Source: Mesorhizobium ventifaucium (lineage in GTDB: Bacteria > Pseudomonadota > Alphaproteobacteria > Rhizobiales > Rhizobiaceae). From it: a DNA stretch of 64,000 bases. Both the position numbers and the translations under genes were made by a program. The DNA is taken from contig NZ_CAKXZS010000011.1 of the NCBI RefSeq assembly GCF_935822925.1, positions 455,902-519,901 of the forward strand. The letters run 5' to 3'. This document shows, piece after piece, positions 47,879 through 56,940 of the stretch; positions within the stretch are counted from its first letter, which is position 1, and the number at the start of each line of letters is the position of its first letter. The notes below the pieces were generated by a model. The model was not told the DNA's origin, made no database searches, and worked only from the letters and a program-made list of their open reading frames with translations.

Positions 47879-48814
47879 CTACCTGCCGTAGTAGAGGGTG
47901 ACGGTGTGTTTCGCTTCGGCGAAGAACAGCCAGCGTTCGACCAGCATGCCGGCGAATTGGGCGATTGTGGCGAATGCCGAGAGCACCGCCGCATAGGGCC
48001 ATGGCAAGGCGAGCGCGGCAATCAGCAGCGAGACGGGCAGAGCGAAGGCCAGCACTTGCGTGATCTGGCGCAGCCGCGCCTTGTGCTTGCGCGCGATGCG
48101 AAAGCCCATCTCCTTGAGCAGGTAGTTTTCTTCGGTGTGCGGCCATTCCAGCGACCGCACCGTACCGCCGGCAAGTCCGGTCGCGGTGTTGGCGTTGGTC
48201 GGGATTTCCAGCCTGTCATTGTATCGCCAGGTTGCCAGCTTCCAGCCCCAGCCGAAAAAGGTGAGGAGCAGCGAGAACGCCACCATAGTCTTCGAGCCAA
48301 CGGCAAAGCCCTGCAGCAGCGCGTTCAAAATCACGCTGCCGCTCATCGCCGAAAAGATGAGATAGCCGGGCAAGGTGAAGCGGCTGTGCCACTGGGCGAT
48401 CGGCTTCAGCGAGGCGTAGATCATGCCGGTGGTGCAGACGGTGGCGATCGCGCCGACGGCAGCCAGCAGCCCGGCGACGGCCACCCAGCCGTTTGTGCGG
48501 CCGAGGAACACCCAGCCGACGGCGAACAATCCCGCCGGCACGAAGGTCGCGACTGACGCAACGCCTTCGCGCGACAGCCACGAGCTGCGCCATTGCGAGA
48601 ATGCTCTCCAGGCGCGTTCTGGTCGGCCGAGATGGCCTGCCGACGACAACAGGCCGGCCGAGATCAGGCCGAGCGCCAGCCCCATGCCGACGAGGCCGAA
48701 CCAGAAGTCAGGCGGGACAAATCCTTGTCCGGCCAGCACGCCGAGCAGCGCGAGCAGGCCGTAACCGGCGCCCGTGGCGGTGGTGAAGAAGACGACGGAG
48801 AAGGCTGGATGCAT
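47879..48814 (-). CDS. DmsC/SoeC-like membrane anchor of a molybdoenzyme
   Basis: The 311-aa hydrophobic protein has eight predicted membrane segments (for example PDFWFGLVGMGLALGLISAG, VASVATFVPAGLFAVGWVFLG) and matches the DmsC/NrfD-type anchor. It would bind quinone and anchor the catalytic subunits at the inner membrane. It is the last gene of a three-gene unit: molybdopterin subunit, ferredoxin subunit, anchor, in the order of SoeA-SoeB-SoeC. Function as sulfite oxidation anchor is inferred from the set. Confidence 0.83.
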   Translation of the reverse strand: MHPAFSVVFFTTATGAGYGLLALLGVLAGQGFVPPDFWFGLVGMGLALGLISAGLLSSAGHLGRPERAWRAFSQWRSSWLSREGVASVATFVPAGLFAVGWVFLGRTNGWVAVAGLLAAVGAIATVCTTGMIYASLKPIAQWHSRFTLPGYLIFSAMSGSVILNALLQGFAVGSKTMVAFSLLLTFFGWGWKLATWRYNDRLEIPTNANTATGLAGGTVRSLEWPHTEENYLLKEMGFRIARKHKARLRQITQVLAFALPVSLLIAALALPWPYAAVLSAFATIAQFAGMLVERWLFFAEAKHTVTLYYGR

Positions 48815-48823
48815 GGATGCTGA

Positions 48824-49558
48824 TCAATGCGAAAGCATGCGGTCGACCCAGCCAAGGAAACCGCCTTCGGCTCGCACTGGTTCGAGCGCCGGTGCCGGGA
48901 CCGATGCGGCGCGCGGCGTCTGGGCGCGCGGCGGCAAATATTTGTTGGTTGGCTGATAGCCGAGTTCGGGCATCAGGTCGACACCGCCGCGCTCGGCCAC
49001 CAGCTGCGAGATCGCCGACGCTGGATCGCCGAGGTCGCCGAAATGCCGCGCGCTGGTCGGGCAAGCGGCGACGCAGGCCGGCACGCGGTCTTCTTCGGCC
49101 AGATTGTCGTTGTAGATGCGGTCGACGCACAGCGTGCACTTCTTCATCACGCCGACATCGGTATCGAACTCACGCGCGCCATAGGGGCAGGCCCAGCTGC
49201 ATAATTTGCAGCCGATGCACTTGTCTTCGTCGACCAGCACGATGCCGTCCGAGGCCCGCTTGTAGGAGGCGCCGGTCGGGCAAACAGTGACGCAGGCCGG
49301 TGTTTCGCAATGCAGGCAGGAGCGTGGGAAATTGACCGTGCGCCCACCCATCTCCGTCATGTGCTCATAGCTGTGCACGCGGTTGAACCAGACCCCGTCG
49401 ACATCGCCGCCATAGGGATCGATGTCGGTCAGCGGCGCCATGTGACCGCCGGTGTTCCATTCCTTGCAGGCGGTAACGCAGGCCTGGCAGCCGACGCAGG
49501 TGTCGAGGTCGATGACCAGTCCGAGTTTTTTGTCGGTATGGGCGGGAAGGCAGGTCAT
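48824..49558 (-). CDS. Four-cluster ferredoxin subunit of a molybdoenzyme (SoeB-like)
   Basis: The 244-aa protein carries four [4Fe-4S] cysteine sets (CVGCQACVTAC; CLHCETPACVTVC; CIGCKLCSWAC; CTLC with CVAAC), the DmsB/SoeB pattern. It would move electrons between the catalytic subunit and the membrane anchor. The ATG at 49558 is chosen; longer frames cross the end of the catalytic gene. It overlaps that gene by 4 nt and is 9 nt before the anchor gene. Confidence 0.88.
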   Translation of the reverse strand: MTCLPAHTDKKLGLVIDLDTCVGCQACVTACKEWNTGGHMAPLTDIDPYGGDVDGVWFNRVHSYEHMTEMGGRTVNFPRSCLHCETPACVTVCPTGASYKRASDGIVLVDEDKCIGCKLCSWACPYGAREFDTDVGVMKKCTLCVDRIYNDNLAEEDRVPACVAACPTSARHFGDLGDPASAISQLVAERGGVDLMPELGYQPTNKYLPPRAQTPRAASVPAPALEPVRAEGGFLGWVDRMLSH

Positions 49559-52485
49559 TCGGCAGCTTCTCTTGCCCGACGGAACTCGGCGCCGAAATTG
49601 AGCTTGTCGGGCGAGGGTTCGAAGTGCGGCGGCTGCCGGAAGCGCTCGAACTGCGGCTCGGTGAAGCCGGCTTCTCCAGCCGCGCATTTGACGATGCGGA
49701 CGCGCAAATCGAACCATGCCGCCTGGCCGGTGACCGGATCGGAATTCGAATAGCGCCTGCCATTGGCATCGGCGGAGGTCTGGTCGCCGATGATATGGTT
49801 GAGCAGGAAGCCGCGGTTGGATTCGGCCGCGTCGTCCTTTAGCCCCCAGCTGCCGCGCCGCTTGCCGATCGCGTTCCAGGTCCATACCGTGTCCACGTTG
49901 ACGCCGTCGACCAGCTTGATCTGTCCCTTGACCTTGCCGTTGATGCTCTCGATCCACACCCAGTCGTCATCGACAAGCCCGAGGCCGGCGGCCGTCCGGT
50001 TATGCACGAACAGCCGGTTCTGGCTGGTGATCTGCCTGAGCCAGGCGTTTTGCGAGCCCCAGGAATGATACATGTGCATCGGCCGCTGCGTCAGCGCATG
50101 CAGCTTGTATTTCTCGAGGTCGACAGCCGCCTCCTCGAAGGGAGCGTACCAGAACGGCAATGGGTCCATATAGGTCTCGATGCGGCTGCGCTCCGCCTCC
50201 GGCGGCAGCACCCGCCCATGGCCGCGCGCCGCGAGGCGAAACCGCTGCATTGGCTCGGAATAGAGCTGGAACACGATTGGCTCGGCCTTCGGGATGAAGC
50301 CCATATACTCGGCAAACTCGAGATAGGAGCGGTTGGCCATCTTGTAATAGCGCTGGTCGCCCGCAAAATCGTGATGCCAGAAGCCGCCATTGTCGATGTA
50401 GCGCTGAAGCTGGTCGGGATTGGCCTCGCCCCTGCCGATCGAAGTTCCGTCCTTGCCGCGCCAGCCGGCGAGCGGGCCGACGCCCGGCGTGCGCTCATGA
50501 TTGACGATGTAATCGGCATAGTCGCGGTATTTGGCCGAGCCGTCGTCGTCGACGAAGCCGGGCAGGCGGAGCCGCGCGCCGAGCTCTATCAGCACCGTCT
50601 GGAACGGCCTGACGTCGCGATCCGGCTCGACGACCGGATGACGGATGGCGTCGCCCGGTCCATCGGCATGGCTGATCGGCCGGTCGAGCAGGCTGATGCA
50701 GTCATGACGCTCGAGATAGGTGGTGTCCGGAAGCACGAGATCGGCGAACGGCACGGTCTCGGAATAATAGGCGTCGGAATAGATGATGAACGGGATCTTG
50801 TACTCGCCCGACGCATCCATATCGGTGAGCATCGCCATCGTCTCGACGGTGTTCATCGACGAGTTCCAGGCCATGTTGGACATATACATGAACAGCGTAT
50901 CGATCCTGTAGGGATCGCCGGCCCAGGCGTTACGGATGACCGTGTGCATGAGCCCGTGTGCTGCCAGCGGCGCATCCCAGGAATAGGCCTTGTCGATACG
51001 GATCGGCGTGCCGGCGTCGTCGACCAGCAGATCGTCCGGCCCACAGACGAATCCAAGCGGCATGGCTTCGAGCGGCGTCATCGGCCTGACGTCCTTGCCC
51101 GCCGGCGTCGGCCCCGGCGGCGCCGACCGCGGATAGGGCGGCTTGAAGCGAAATCCGCCGGGCACGTCCACCGTACCCAGGAGTACTTGGAGCAGGTGGA
51201 TGGCACGGCAGGTGTGAAAACCGTTCGAATGGGCCGAGATGCCGCGCATTGCGTGCATCGACACCGGCCGGCCCTTGATCGTCTCGTGCCGGCGGCCGGC
51301 CCAGTCGGTCCACGCCACCGGCAGTTCGATCGCCTGTTCGAAAGCGACATGCGCCAGTTCGGCGGCAATCCGGCGGATGGTGTCGGCGGCAATGCCACAG
51401 CGTTCGGCGACCGCATCGGGAGAATAGCTCTCCCGCAGATAGCGGTCGGCAACGAGCTGGAAGACCGGAACGCAGCGGCGGCCATCGACCTCGAAGTTGC
51501 CGGTCAGCGCCGGCTTTGTACCATTATCAGTGGCGCTGACGGAGACTTTAGCCAGCCTGTCCCAGGCCAGCGGATTGCCGCCACTGTCGCGCGCGAACAG
51601 TCCGTCATCGGCTGCACCCGGCTCCTGGATGACGAGGACATGGGCGTTGGTGTAGCGCAGCAGATAATCGAGATCGACGCGGCCGGCCTTCAGCAGTTCG
51701 TGGATGAGGGCAAACACGAATAGGCCGTCGGTGCCGGGTCGGATGCCGATCCAGTCATCGGCAATGGCGTTGTAGCCGGTGCGGCACGGATTGATCGAGA
51801 CCACCTTGGCGCCGCGCGCCTTGAGCTTGCCGAGGCCGATCTTGATCGGATTAGAATCATGGTCTTCGGCGACGCCGAACAGCATGAAGTACTTGGTGTT
51901 GTCCCAGTCGGGCTCGCCGAACTCCCAGAACGAGCCGCCGATCGTATAAAGCCCGCCGGCCGCCATGTTGACCGAGCAGAAGCCGCCATGGGCGGCGAAA
52001 TTCGGCGTGCCGAACTGGCTCGCCCACCAGCCGGTCAACGATTGCGACTGATCGCGCCCGGTGAAGAAGGCGAGTTTCTTCGGGTCGGTGCGGCGTATCC
52101 TTGAAAGCCGTTCCGTCGCGATGGAAAATGCTTCCTCCCACGCGATCTCGCGAAACTCTCCCGAGCCGCGCGGACCTGTGCGCAGCAATGGTTTCTTCAG
52201 CCGGGCCGGACTGTAGTGCTGCATGATGCCGGCGCTGCCTTTGCCGCACAGCACGCCGCGATTGACCGGATGGTCCTTGTTGCCGTTGATGTAGCGGACC
52301 TTGCCGTCCTTGATGTGGACGTCGATACCGCAGCGGCAGGCGCACATGTAGCAGGTGGTCTTGGCGATGCTGTCGGAGACATCAGGCGACGTATCGACGC
52401 CATCACCCTCGTCGGGCGCGCGCGTGTCGGCAAGCGACCGTTGGGACGGTGCGGAATTGGCGCCGCGCAACGGTCCGTGGTTCAT
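49555..52485 (-). CDS. Molybdopterin oxidoreductase catalytic subunit, SoeA-like sulfite dehydrogenase
   Basis: The 976-aa protein has the [4Fe-4S] ligands Cys45-x2-Cys48-x3-Cys52-x27-Cys80 and the bis-MGD fold, with the MYHSWGSQNAW and TWNAIGKRRGSW segments of this branch. No twin-arginine signal is seen, so it should remain in the cytoplasm, which fits SoeABC, the cytoplasmic sulfite-oxidising enzyme, and not DmsABC or periplasmic enzymes. Alternative: polysulfide or thiosulfate reductase of the same family. Start at 52485 (MNHGPLRG); a longer reading adds 42 codons. Confidence 0.8.
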   Translation of the reverse strand: MNHGPLRGANSAPSQRSLADTRAPDEGDGVDTSPDVSDSIAKTTCYMCACRCGIDVHIKDGKVRYINGNKDHPVNRGVLCGKGSAGIMQHYSPARLKKPLLRTGPRGSGEFREIAWEEAFSIATERLSRIRRTDPKKLAFFTGRDQSQSLTGWWASQFGTPNFAAHGGFCSVNMAAGGLYTIGGSFWEFGEPDWDNTKYFMLFGVAEDHDSNPIKIGLGKLKARGAKVVSINPCRTGYNAIADDWIGIRPGTDGLFVFALIHELLKAGRVDLDYLLRYTNAHVLVIQEPGAADDGLFARDSGGNPLAWDRLAKVSVSATDNGTKPALTGNFEVDGRRCVPVFQLVADRYLRESYSPDAVAERCGIAADTIRRIAAELAHVAFEQAIELPVAWTDWAGRRHETIKGRPVSMHAMRGISAHSNGFHTCRAIHLLQVLLGTVDVPGGFRFKPPYPRSAPPGPTPAGKDVRPMTPLEAMPLGFVCGPDDLLVDDAGTPIRIDKAYSWDAPLAAHGLMHTVIRNAWAGDPYRIDTLFMYMSNMAWNSSMNTVETMAMLTDMDASGEYKIPFIIYSDAYYSETVPFADLVLPDTTYLERHDCISLLDRPISHADGPGDAIRHPVVEPDRDVRPFQTVLIELGARLRLPGFVDDDGSAKYRDYADYIVNHERTPGVGPLAGWRGKDGTSIGRGEANPDQLQRYIDNGGFWHHDFAGDQRYYKMANRSYLEFAEYMGFIPKAEPIVFQLYSEPMQRFRLAARGHGRVLPPEAERSRIETYMDPLPFWYAPFEEAAVDLEKYKLHALTQRPMHMYHSWGSQNAWLRQITSQNRLFVHNRTAAGLGLVDDDWVWIESINGKVKGQIKLVDGVNVDTVWTWNAIGKRRGSWGLKDDAAESNRGFLLNHIIGDQTSADANGRRYSNSDPVTGQAAWFDLRVRIVKCAAGEAGFTEPQFERFRQPPHFEPSPDKLNFGAEFRRAREAAE

Positions 52486-52731
52486 GATCCGGCGCTTTTG
52501 CGGTCTACGAATTTGGCTCTCGTCTTCGGCCCGGGGCCGCGCATGTAGTGTTCTTCCGGATGATAGCGGTTGCCGGCAAGCCGACGCCGCAGACCGCGGT
52601 CTAATGGGCAAACAAGGATTTGAACCGCCCGATCACTTTTCTACCCCTTGCAGGTTAGCCGCGATTTTTTTTCCAACTCCGCCCGGAAAATTAGAACAAA
52701 GCCATCGATCCGTCTAACAAGTTGCTCTTGT

Positions 52732-52746
52732 AATTCCAATCGAATT
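52732..52746. promoter_or_regulatory. Palindromic site upstream of the LysR gene
   Basis: AATTC-N5-GAATT (52732-52746) lies 17 nt before the lysR start in the 278-nt divergent gap to soeA. Its symmetry fits a LysR-type operator for autoregulation, but the half-site is short and no T-N11-A repeat flanks it clearly. Confidence 0.35.
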
Positions 52747-52763
52747 TGTTTCTTAATACTCTC

Positions 52764-53666
52764 ATGACCCTGGACCAACTGCGGATATTCGTTGCCGTCG
52801 CCGAACGGGGCCACATGACCAAGGCGGCCGAACTGCTGGGCATTTCCCAGTCGGCCGCCTCGGCCGCCATCCGCTCGCTCGAGCAGCAGCATGGCGTCCA
52901 GCTGTTCAACCGGGTCGGTCGCAACATCGAGCTGGCGCAGACCGGGCGCAGGTTTCTGCCCGAGGCCAAGGCCGTGCTCGAACGGGCGGCTGCCGCCCAC
53001 GACGTGCTGGAGCACGTCTCGCAGACGATCACCGGCAGCCTTTCCATCGCCGCCAGCCAAACCATCGCCAGCTACTGGCTGCCGCGCCGGCTGGCCTCCT
53101 TCCACGAGGCCTATCCCGCGGTCAGGCTGAGCGTGACCATCGGCAACACCAGGCAGGTTGAGACCACTGTACTGGACGGTACGGCTGATTTTGGCCTGGT
53201 CGAGGGCCGCACTGAATCCGACATATTGCGGCGCGCCAAGGTCGATGTGGATCGCCTGATGCTGGTCGTGGCGCATTCGCATCCCGAGATCGCCGAAGTC
53301 TCGCGCGGGCATCCCGATATCAGGGAGCTCCGCTGGATCATCAGGGAAGGCGGATCAGGCACGCGCGAGGTGCTGGAAGATCTTGCCCGCCGCGAAGGGA
53401 TCTCGTTCGCGGACCTGCGGATATTCCTGGTGCTGCCGAGCAACGAGGCGGTCCGTCAGGCGGTCGAGGCCGGCGCCGGCGCCACCATCATTTCGGAGCT
53501 CGTCGTCGAACGCGCGGTTGCCGAAGGCAGCTTGCGGCCCGTGTCGATCGATCTGCCGAAGCGCGATTTCGCCATGATCACGCATCGTGACCGGCAGGCA
53601 AGCCTGGCCCAGATGGCTCTCAAGGCACATCTCGGCGCGAAGGCCGGCGAGACCGCCCGCCGGTAA
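52764..53666 (+). CDS. LysR-family transcriptional regulator
   Basis: The 300-aa regulator has an N-terminal winged helix (TLDQLRIFVAVAERGHMTKAAELLGISQSAASAAIRSLE) and a periplasmic-binding-like effector domain from about 90. The ATG at 52764 is chosen; a TTG 6 codons earlier has no better site. Divergent from the soeABC-like operon with a shared gap, so it may control those genes in response to sulfite or an organosulfur compound; that is inference from position. Confidence 0.88.
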   Translation: MTLDQLRIFVAVAERGHMTKAAELLGISQSAASAAIRSLEQQHGVQLFNRVGRNIELAQTGRRFLPEAKAVLERAAAAHDVLEHVSQTITGSLSIAASQTIASYWLPRRLASFHEAYPAVRLSVTIGNTRQVETTVLDGTADFGLVEGRTESDILRRAKVDVDRLMLVVAHSHPEIAEVSRGHPDIRELRWIIREGGSGTREVLEDLARREGISFADLRIFLVLPSNEAVRQAVEAGAGATIISELVVERAVAEGSLRPVSIDLPKRDFAMITHRDRQASLAQMALKAHLGAKAGETARR

Positions 53667-53672
53667 GCCGGG

Positions 53673-54929
53673 TCAACCGAATTTCCGCTGCGCATCGAGC
53701 GCCAGACCAAGCCCGACCGAGCCGAACATGTCACCTTCGATGACCGACGCCTGCGGCACCAAAGCCAATATCTGCTGCCTTGCCAGCGGGATGGCGGTCG
53801 ATCCGCCGGTCAGGAACACCGCGGTTATGGCGGACGGTTTCACCTGCGCGTCGCGGATCGTCTCACCAACCGTCGCGGCCACCCGTTCGATATCCCTGGC
53901 GATCGTGTCGTCGAGCCCGGCGCGCGTAATTTCGGTCGCAAACTTCGCTCCCGTCAGCGCCACCATCACCTCGGCGGACGATTGCTCCGTCAGCGCGATT
54001 TTGGCGCTCTCGACCAAAGCCGCCAGCGCGTGCCCGTATCGATGCTCGACGATGTGAATGAAACGGTCGACCAGGTCGGCGCGTTCCGCCTCGTAGCGGA
54101 TCTGGCGCAGATGCGTCATTGCGCGGGCGGTGTAGACCAGATTGATGCGCTGCCATGTCGCCAGGTCGATGAAGTAGCTGGCCGGCAAGTTGCGCTTGCC
54201 GTCCTTGGTCGGCGAGAGGTAGCCAAGTTGCGGCATCACATGGGCGATGCTCAACAGCCGGTCGAAGTCGGTGCCGCCAATGTGGATGCCTCGGCTGGCC
54301 AGGATGTCGTCCTTGCGATCGAGGGAGCGGGCGCGCTGCGGGGAGACCCGCACGACCGAGAAGTCGCACGTGCCGCCGCCCATGTCGACGATCAGCGCCA
54401 GTTCTTCGCGCGTCACCTTTTGCTCGTAGTCGAGCGCCGCCGCGATCGGCTCGAACTGGAAGGCGATATGCTTGAAGCCTTGGGTGCGGGCCGCGTTTTC
54501 GAGTTCACCTTCGGCCTTGGCGTCGGCCTCGGCATCGTCGTCGACGAACTGCACGGGACGACCGAGCACCACGCTCGCGACCACTTCGCCGGCATCCTCT
54601 TCCAGCCTTCCCTTGAGGTGACCTACGAACAGACCGATGATCTCGGTGAAGGCGATCGATCGGGCTTTGATGCGCGTCTTTTCATGGACCATCGTACCGC
54701 CGAGTACGCTCTTCAGCGAGCGCATCAGGCGACCTTCGATACCGTCGGTATAATTGGCGATTGCGCGGCGCCCGAAATAGGTGCGGTTGTCCTCGAAATT
54801 GAAGAACACTGCGCTCGGCAGCGTCACCTCGCCGTCTTCCAGCGCCACCAATCGCGGCCGCCAGTTCCTGATCACGCCGACGGTGGAATTCGAAGTGCCG
54901 AAGTCGATACCGCCGAATGCTGGTCGCAT
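53673..54929 (-). CDS. Hsp70-family protein, YegD-like
   Basis: The 418-aa sequence holds an actin/Hsp70 ATPase fold: GIDFGTSNSTVGV (phosphate 1), VDMGGGTCDFSVV (phosphate 2) and VFLTGGSTAIP (adenosine). There is no substrate-binding C-terminal domain, as in E. coli YegD. It would bind ATP; a chaperone or regulatory role is unknown. It converges with the lysR gene with only 6 nt between the stops. Confidence 0.85.
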   Translation of the reverse strand: MRPAFGGIDFGTSNSTVGVIRNWRPRLVALEDGEVTLPSAVFFNFEDNRTYFGRRAIANYTDGIEGRLMRSLKSVLGGTMVHEKTRIKARSIAFTEIIGLFVGHLKGRLEEDAGEVVASVVLGRPVQFVDDDAEADAKAEGELENAARTQGFKHIAFQFEPIAAALDYEQKVTREELALIVDMGGGTCDFSVVRVSPQRARSLDRKDDILASRGIHIGGTDFDRLLSIAHVMPQLGYLSPTKDGKRNLPASYFIDLATWQRINLVYTARAMTHLRQIRYEAERADLVDRFIHIVEHRYGHALAALVESAKIALTEQSSAEVMVALTGAKFATEITRAGLDDTIARDIERVAATVGETIRDAQVKPSAITAVFLTGGSTAIPLARQQILALVPQASVIEGDMFGSVGLGLALDAQRKFG

Positions 54930-55034
54930 CGCAAAGTCCTGTATTTTTGATTTGGGGAGCGACAGCCGGTGTTCGGCCCGGGGTCGCGGTCTAACCCACG
55001 GGCGTAAAAAGGGGAACTGCCTTTTGAAGAGAGT

Positions 55035-55826
55035 TTAATCCTTCCGGAAGACGAGCCTTCCGAGCCAGCCTGTCAGCATGGCCAACGACACCGCGAAGAC
55101 GCCGTACAGGAAAGAATAATCGTGGGCGACGCGGAAGATCGACTGTTCGAAACCGGATTTGCGGATTTCGAGCTGGGCGGAGCTTTCCTTGATGAACAGG
55201 CCGCTCTTGAACAGGAACGCGCGTGCCTTGTGGGTGCCGACCGGAACATTGGGGGCGAGCCTGACGGTGGCGCGGAACAGGTTCTGCGACAGGAACTGCA
55301 CGCCGCCGACATTCACGCTGTAGAGGCCGGTCGCCGTCTTGCGCTCGCGCAGCGCCGCGGTGAATTCCTGGATGGTCGCCGGACTGTCGTCATCGTCGGC
55401 CGGCTGCATGTAGATGTTGGCGGCGCCGAGCGACAGTTGCTTGTAGCTGTTGGGGTCGGTGACGTCCTGCAGCGGCCGCGTCGTCGCCACCGAATAGGAC
55501 ACCGGCACATTCTTGAACGTCTCGGACTCCAGATTGATCCAGATGCCGACCACCCTATCCTTGCGGCGCACGACGACCTTCCGGGCCGGACCCTCAAGCA
55601 CGACGACGATGTCGTAGCGCCCTTGGCGGGCGACACGCGGGTCGGCATTTTCCAATGAGCCGAAGATGGTAAGGTCGGCACCGGAAAACCCGGCGGTGAT
55701 TGAGACATAGTCGGTGGACAGGCCGATCTGGATGTTTTCGGTAGCCGGCGTTTGCGCTCTTGCCGGTGACGAGGCGGCGAACAGCGACAGCAAAGCAGCG
55801 GCCAGGAACGGCTCAAAGCGCGCCAT
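55035..55826 (-). CDS. TIGR02186-family exported/membrane protein
   Basis: The 263-aa protein has a signal peptide (FLAAALLSLFAASSPARAQ), a beta-rich domain (IQIGLSTDYVSITAGFSGADLTIFGS; LEGPARKVVVRRKDRVVGIW), and a single C-terminal membrane anchor (YGVFAVSLAMLTGWLGRLVF). This is the TIGR02186 pattern, found next to TauE/SafE permeases. Its start shares one base with the stop of the TauE gene, so translation is coupled. The function is unknown; it may assist sulfite or sulfonate export. Confidence 0.8.
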   Translation of the reverse strand: MARFEPFLAAALLSLFAASSPARAQTPATENIQIGLSTDYVSITAGFSGADLTIFGSLENADPRVARQGRYDIVVVLEGPARKVVVRRKDRVVGIWINLESETFKNVPVSYSVATTRPLQDVTDPNSYKQLSLGAANIYMQPADDDDSPATIQEFTAALRERKTATGLYSVNVGGVQFLSQNLFRATVRLAPNVPVGTHKARAFLFKSGLFIKESSAQLEIRKSGFEQSIFRVAHDYSFLYGVFAVSLAMLTGWLGRLVFRKD

Positions 55827-56749
55827 CAGGTCGGGTCCACGCCGGACAGGGAATACAGGCTGGGCGGTGTCACGAACAGATCGATGGCGAGCCGGAAGGC
55901 AACCGCCAGCACCAGCAGTGCGAGCAGCGCCCTGAGCTGCTCGCCGCGCAGCCTTTGGCCGGCCTTGGCGCCGTATTGCGCGCCGGCGACGCCGCCCGCC
56001 ATCAACAGGAAGGCGAGCATGACGTCGACCGTCTGGTTGGTGGTGGCATGGACCAGCGTGGTGTAGGCCGAGGTGAAGATGATCTGGAATAGCGAGGTGC
56101 CGATGACGACGTTGGTCGGCACTTTCAAGAGATAGATCAGCGCCGGCACCATGATGAAGCCGCCGCCGACGCCCATGATCGACGACAGGAAGCCGATGCC
56201 GGCGCCGAGGCCGAGCACCGGGATGACGCTGACGAAAAGCTTCGAGGCCCTGAACCGCATTTTCAGCGGCAAGCGGTGGATCCAGTTGTGCTGGCCGGAT
56301 TTCTTCAGCACCGGCGCCGCGCCGCTGCGGGTGGCGCGCAGCGCATTGACGCTCTCGACCAGCATCAGCCCGCCGACGGTGCCGAGCAGCACGACATAGA
56401 GCAGCGAGATGAACAGGTCGAGCTGGCCGAGCCGGCGCAGAAAACCAAAGACAAAGATGCCGCCGGTCGAGCCGACGATGCCGCCGGCCAAAAGCACACC
56501 GCCGAGCTTGAAGTCGAGCGTGCCGCGCTTCACGTGCGACAATGCGCCGGAGAAGGAGGAGGCGATGACCTGGTTGGCGCCGGTGGCGACCGCGATCGCC
56601 GGCGGTATGTTGTAGAAGATCAGCAGCGGCGTGATAAGAAAGCCGCCGCCCACTCCAAACATGCCCGAAAGGAAACCCACCGCCGCGCCCATGGCCAGCA
56701 GCACGAAGATGTTGACGGAAATTTCCGCGATCGGGAGATAGATGCCCAC
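55826..56749 (-). CDS. TauE/SafE-family sulfite exporter
   Basis: The 307-aa permease has about eight membrane segments and two similar halves with the family repeat GMFGVGGGFLITPLLI (about residue 30) and SIMGVGGGFIMVPALIYL (about 190). Members export sulfite or other organosulfur anions. The soeABC-like genes in this window also concern sulfite. It is immediately followed by the TIGR02186 gene (one-base overlap). Confidence 0.88.
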   Translation of the reverse strand: MGIYLPIAEISVNIFVLLAMGAAVGFLSGMFGVGGGFLITPLLIFYNIPPAIAVATGANQVIASSFSGALSHVKRGTLDFKLGGVLLAGGIVGSTGGIFVFGFLRRLGQLDLFISLLYVVLLGTVGGLMLVESVNALRATRSGAAPVLKKSGQHNWIHRLPLKMRFRASKLFVSVIPVLGLGAGIGFLSSIMGVGGGFIMVPALIYLLKVPTNVVIGTSLFQIIFTSAYTTLVHATTNQTVDVMLAFLLMAGGVAGAQYGAKAGQRLRGEQLRALLALLVLAVAFRLAIDLFVTPPSLYSLSGVDPT

Positions 56750-56940
56750 CCGTCAGTCTCGATCAGTTTGCCCGTCGGCGAATGCAACCGTTGCGGGCAT
56801 TCGCGCCAAAAAGCCTATCTCGTTCTTGCGCCGGCCGGGCGACCAAGTCAAACCTCGCCGCGTCGCCGAAACAAAAAACAACTCAATCAGTTAACAGGCA
56901 AATGTGTGGCAAAGGCGTCGCGGAAACGACGCATCTGACG

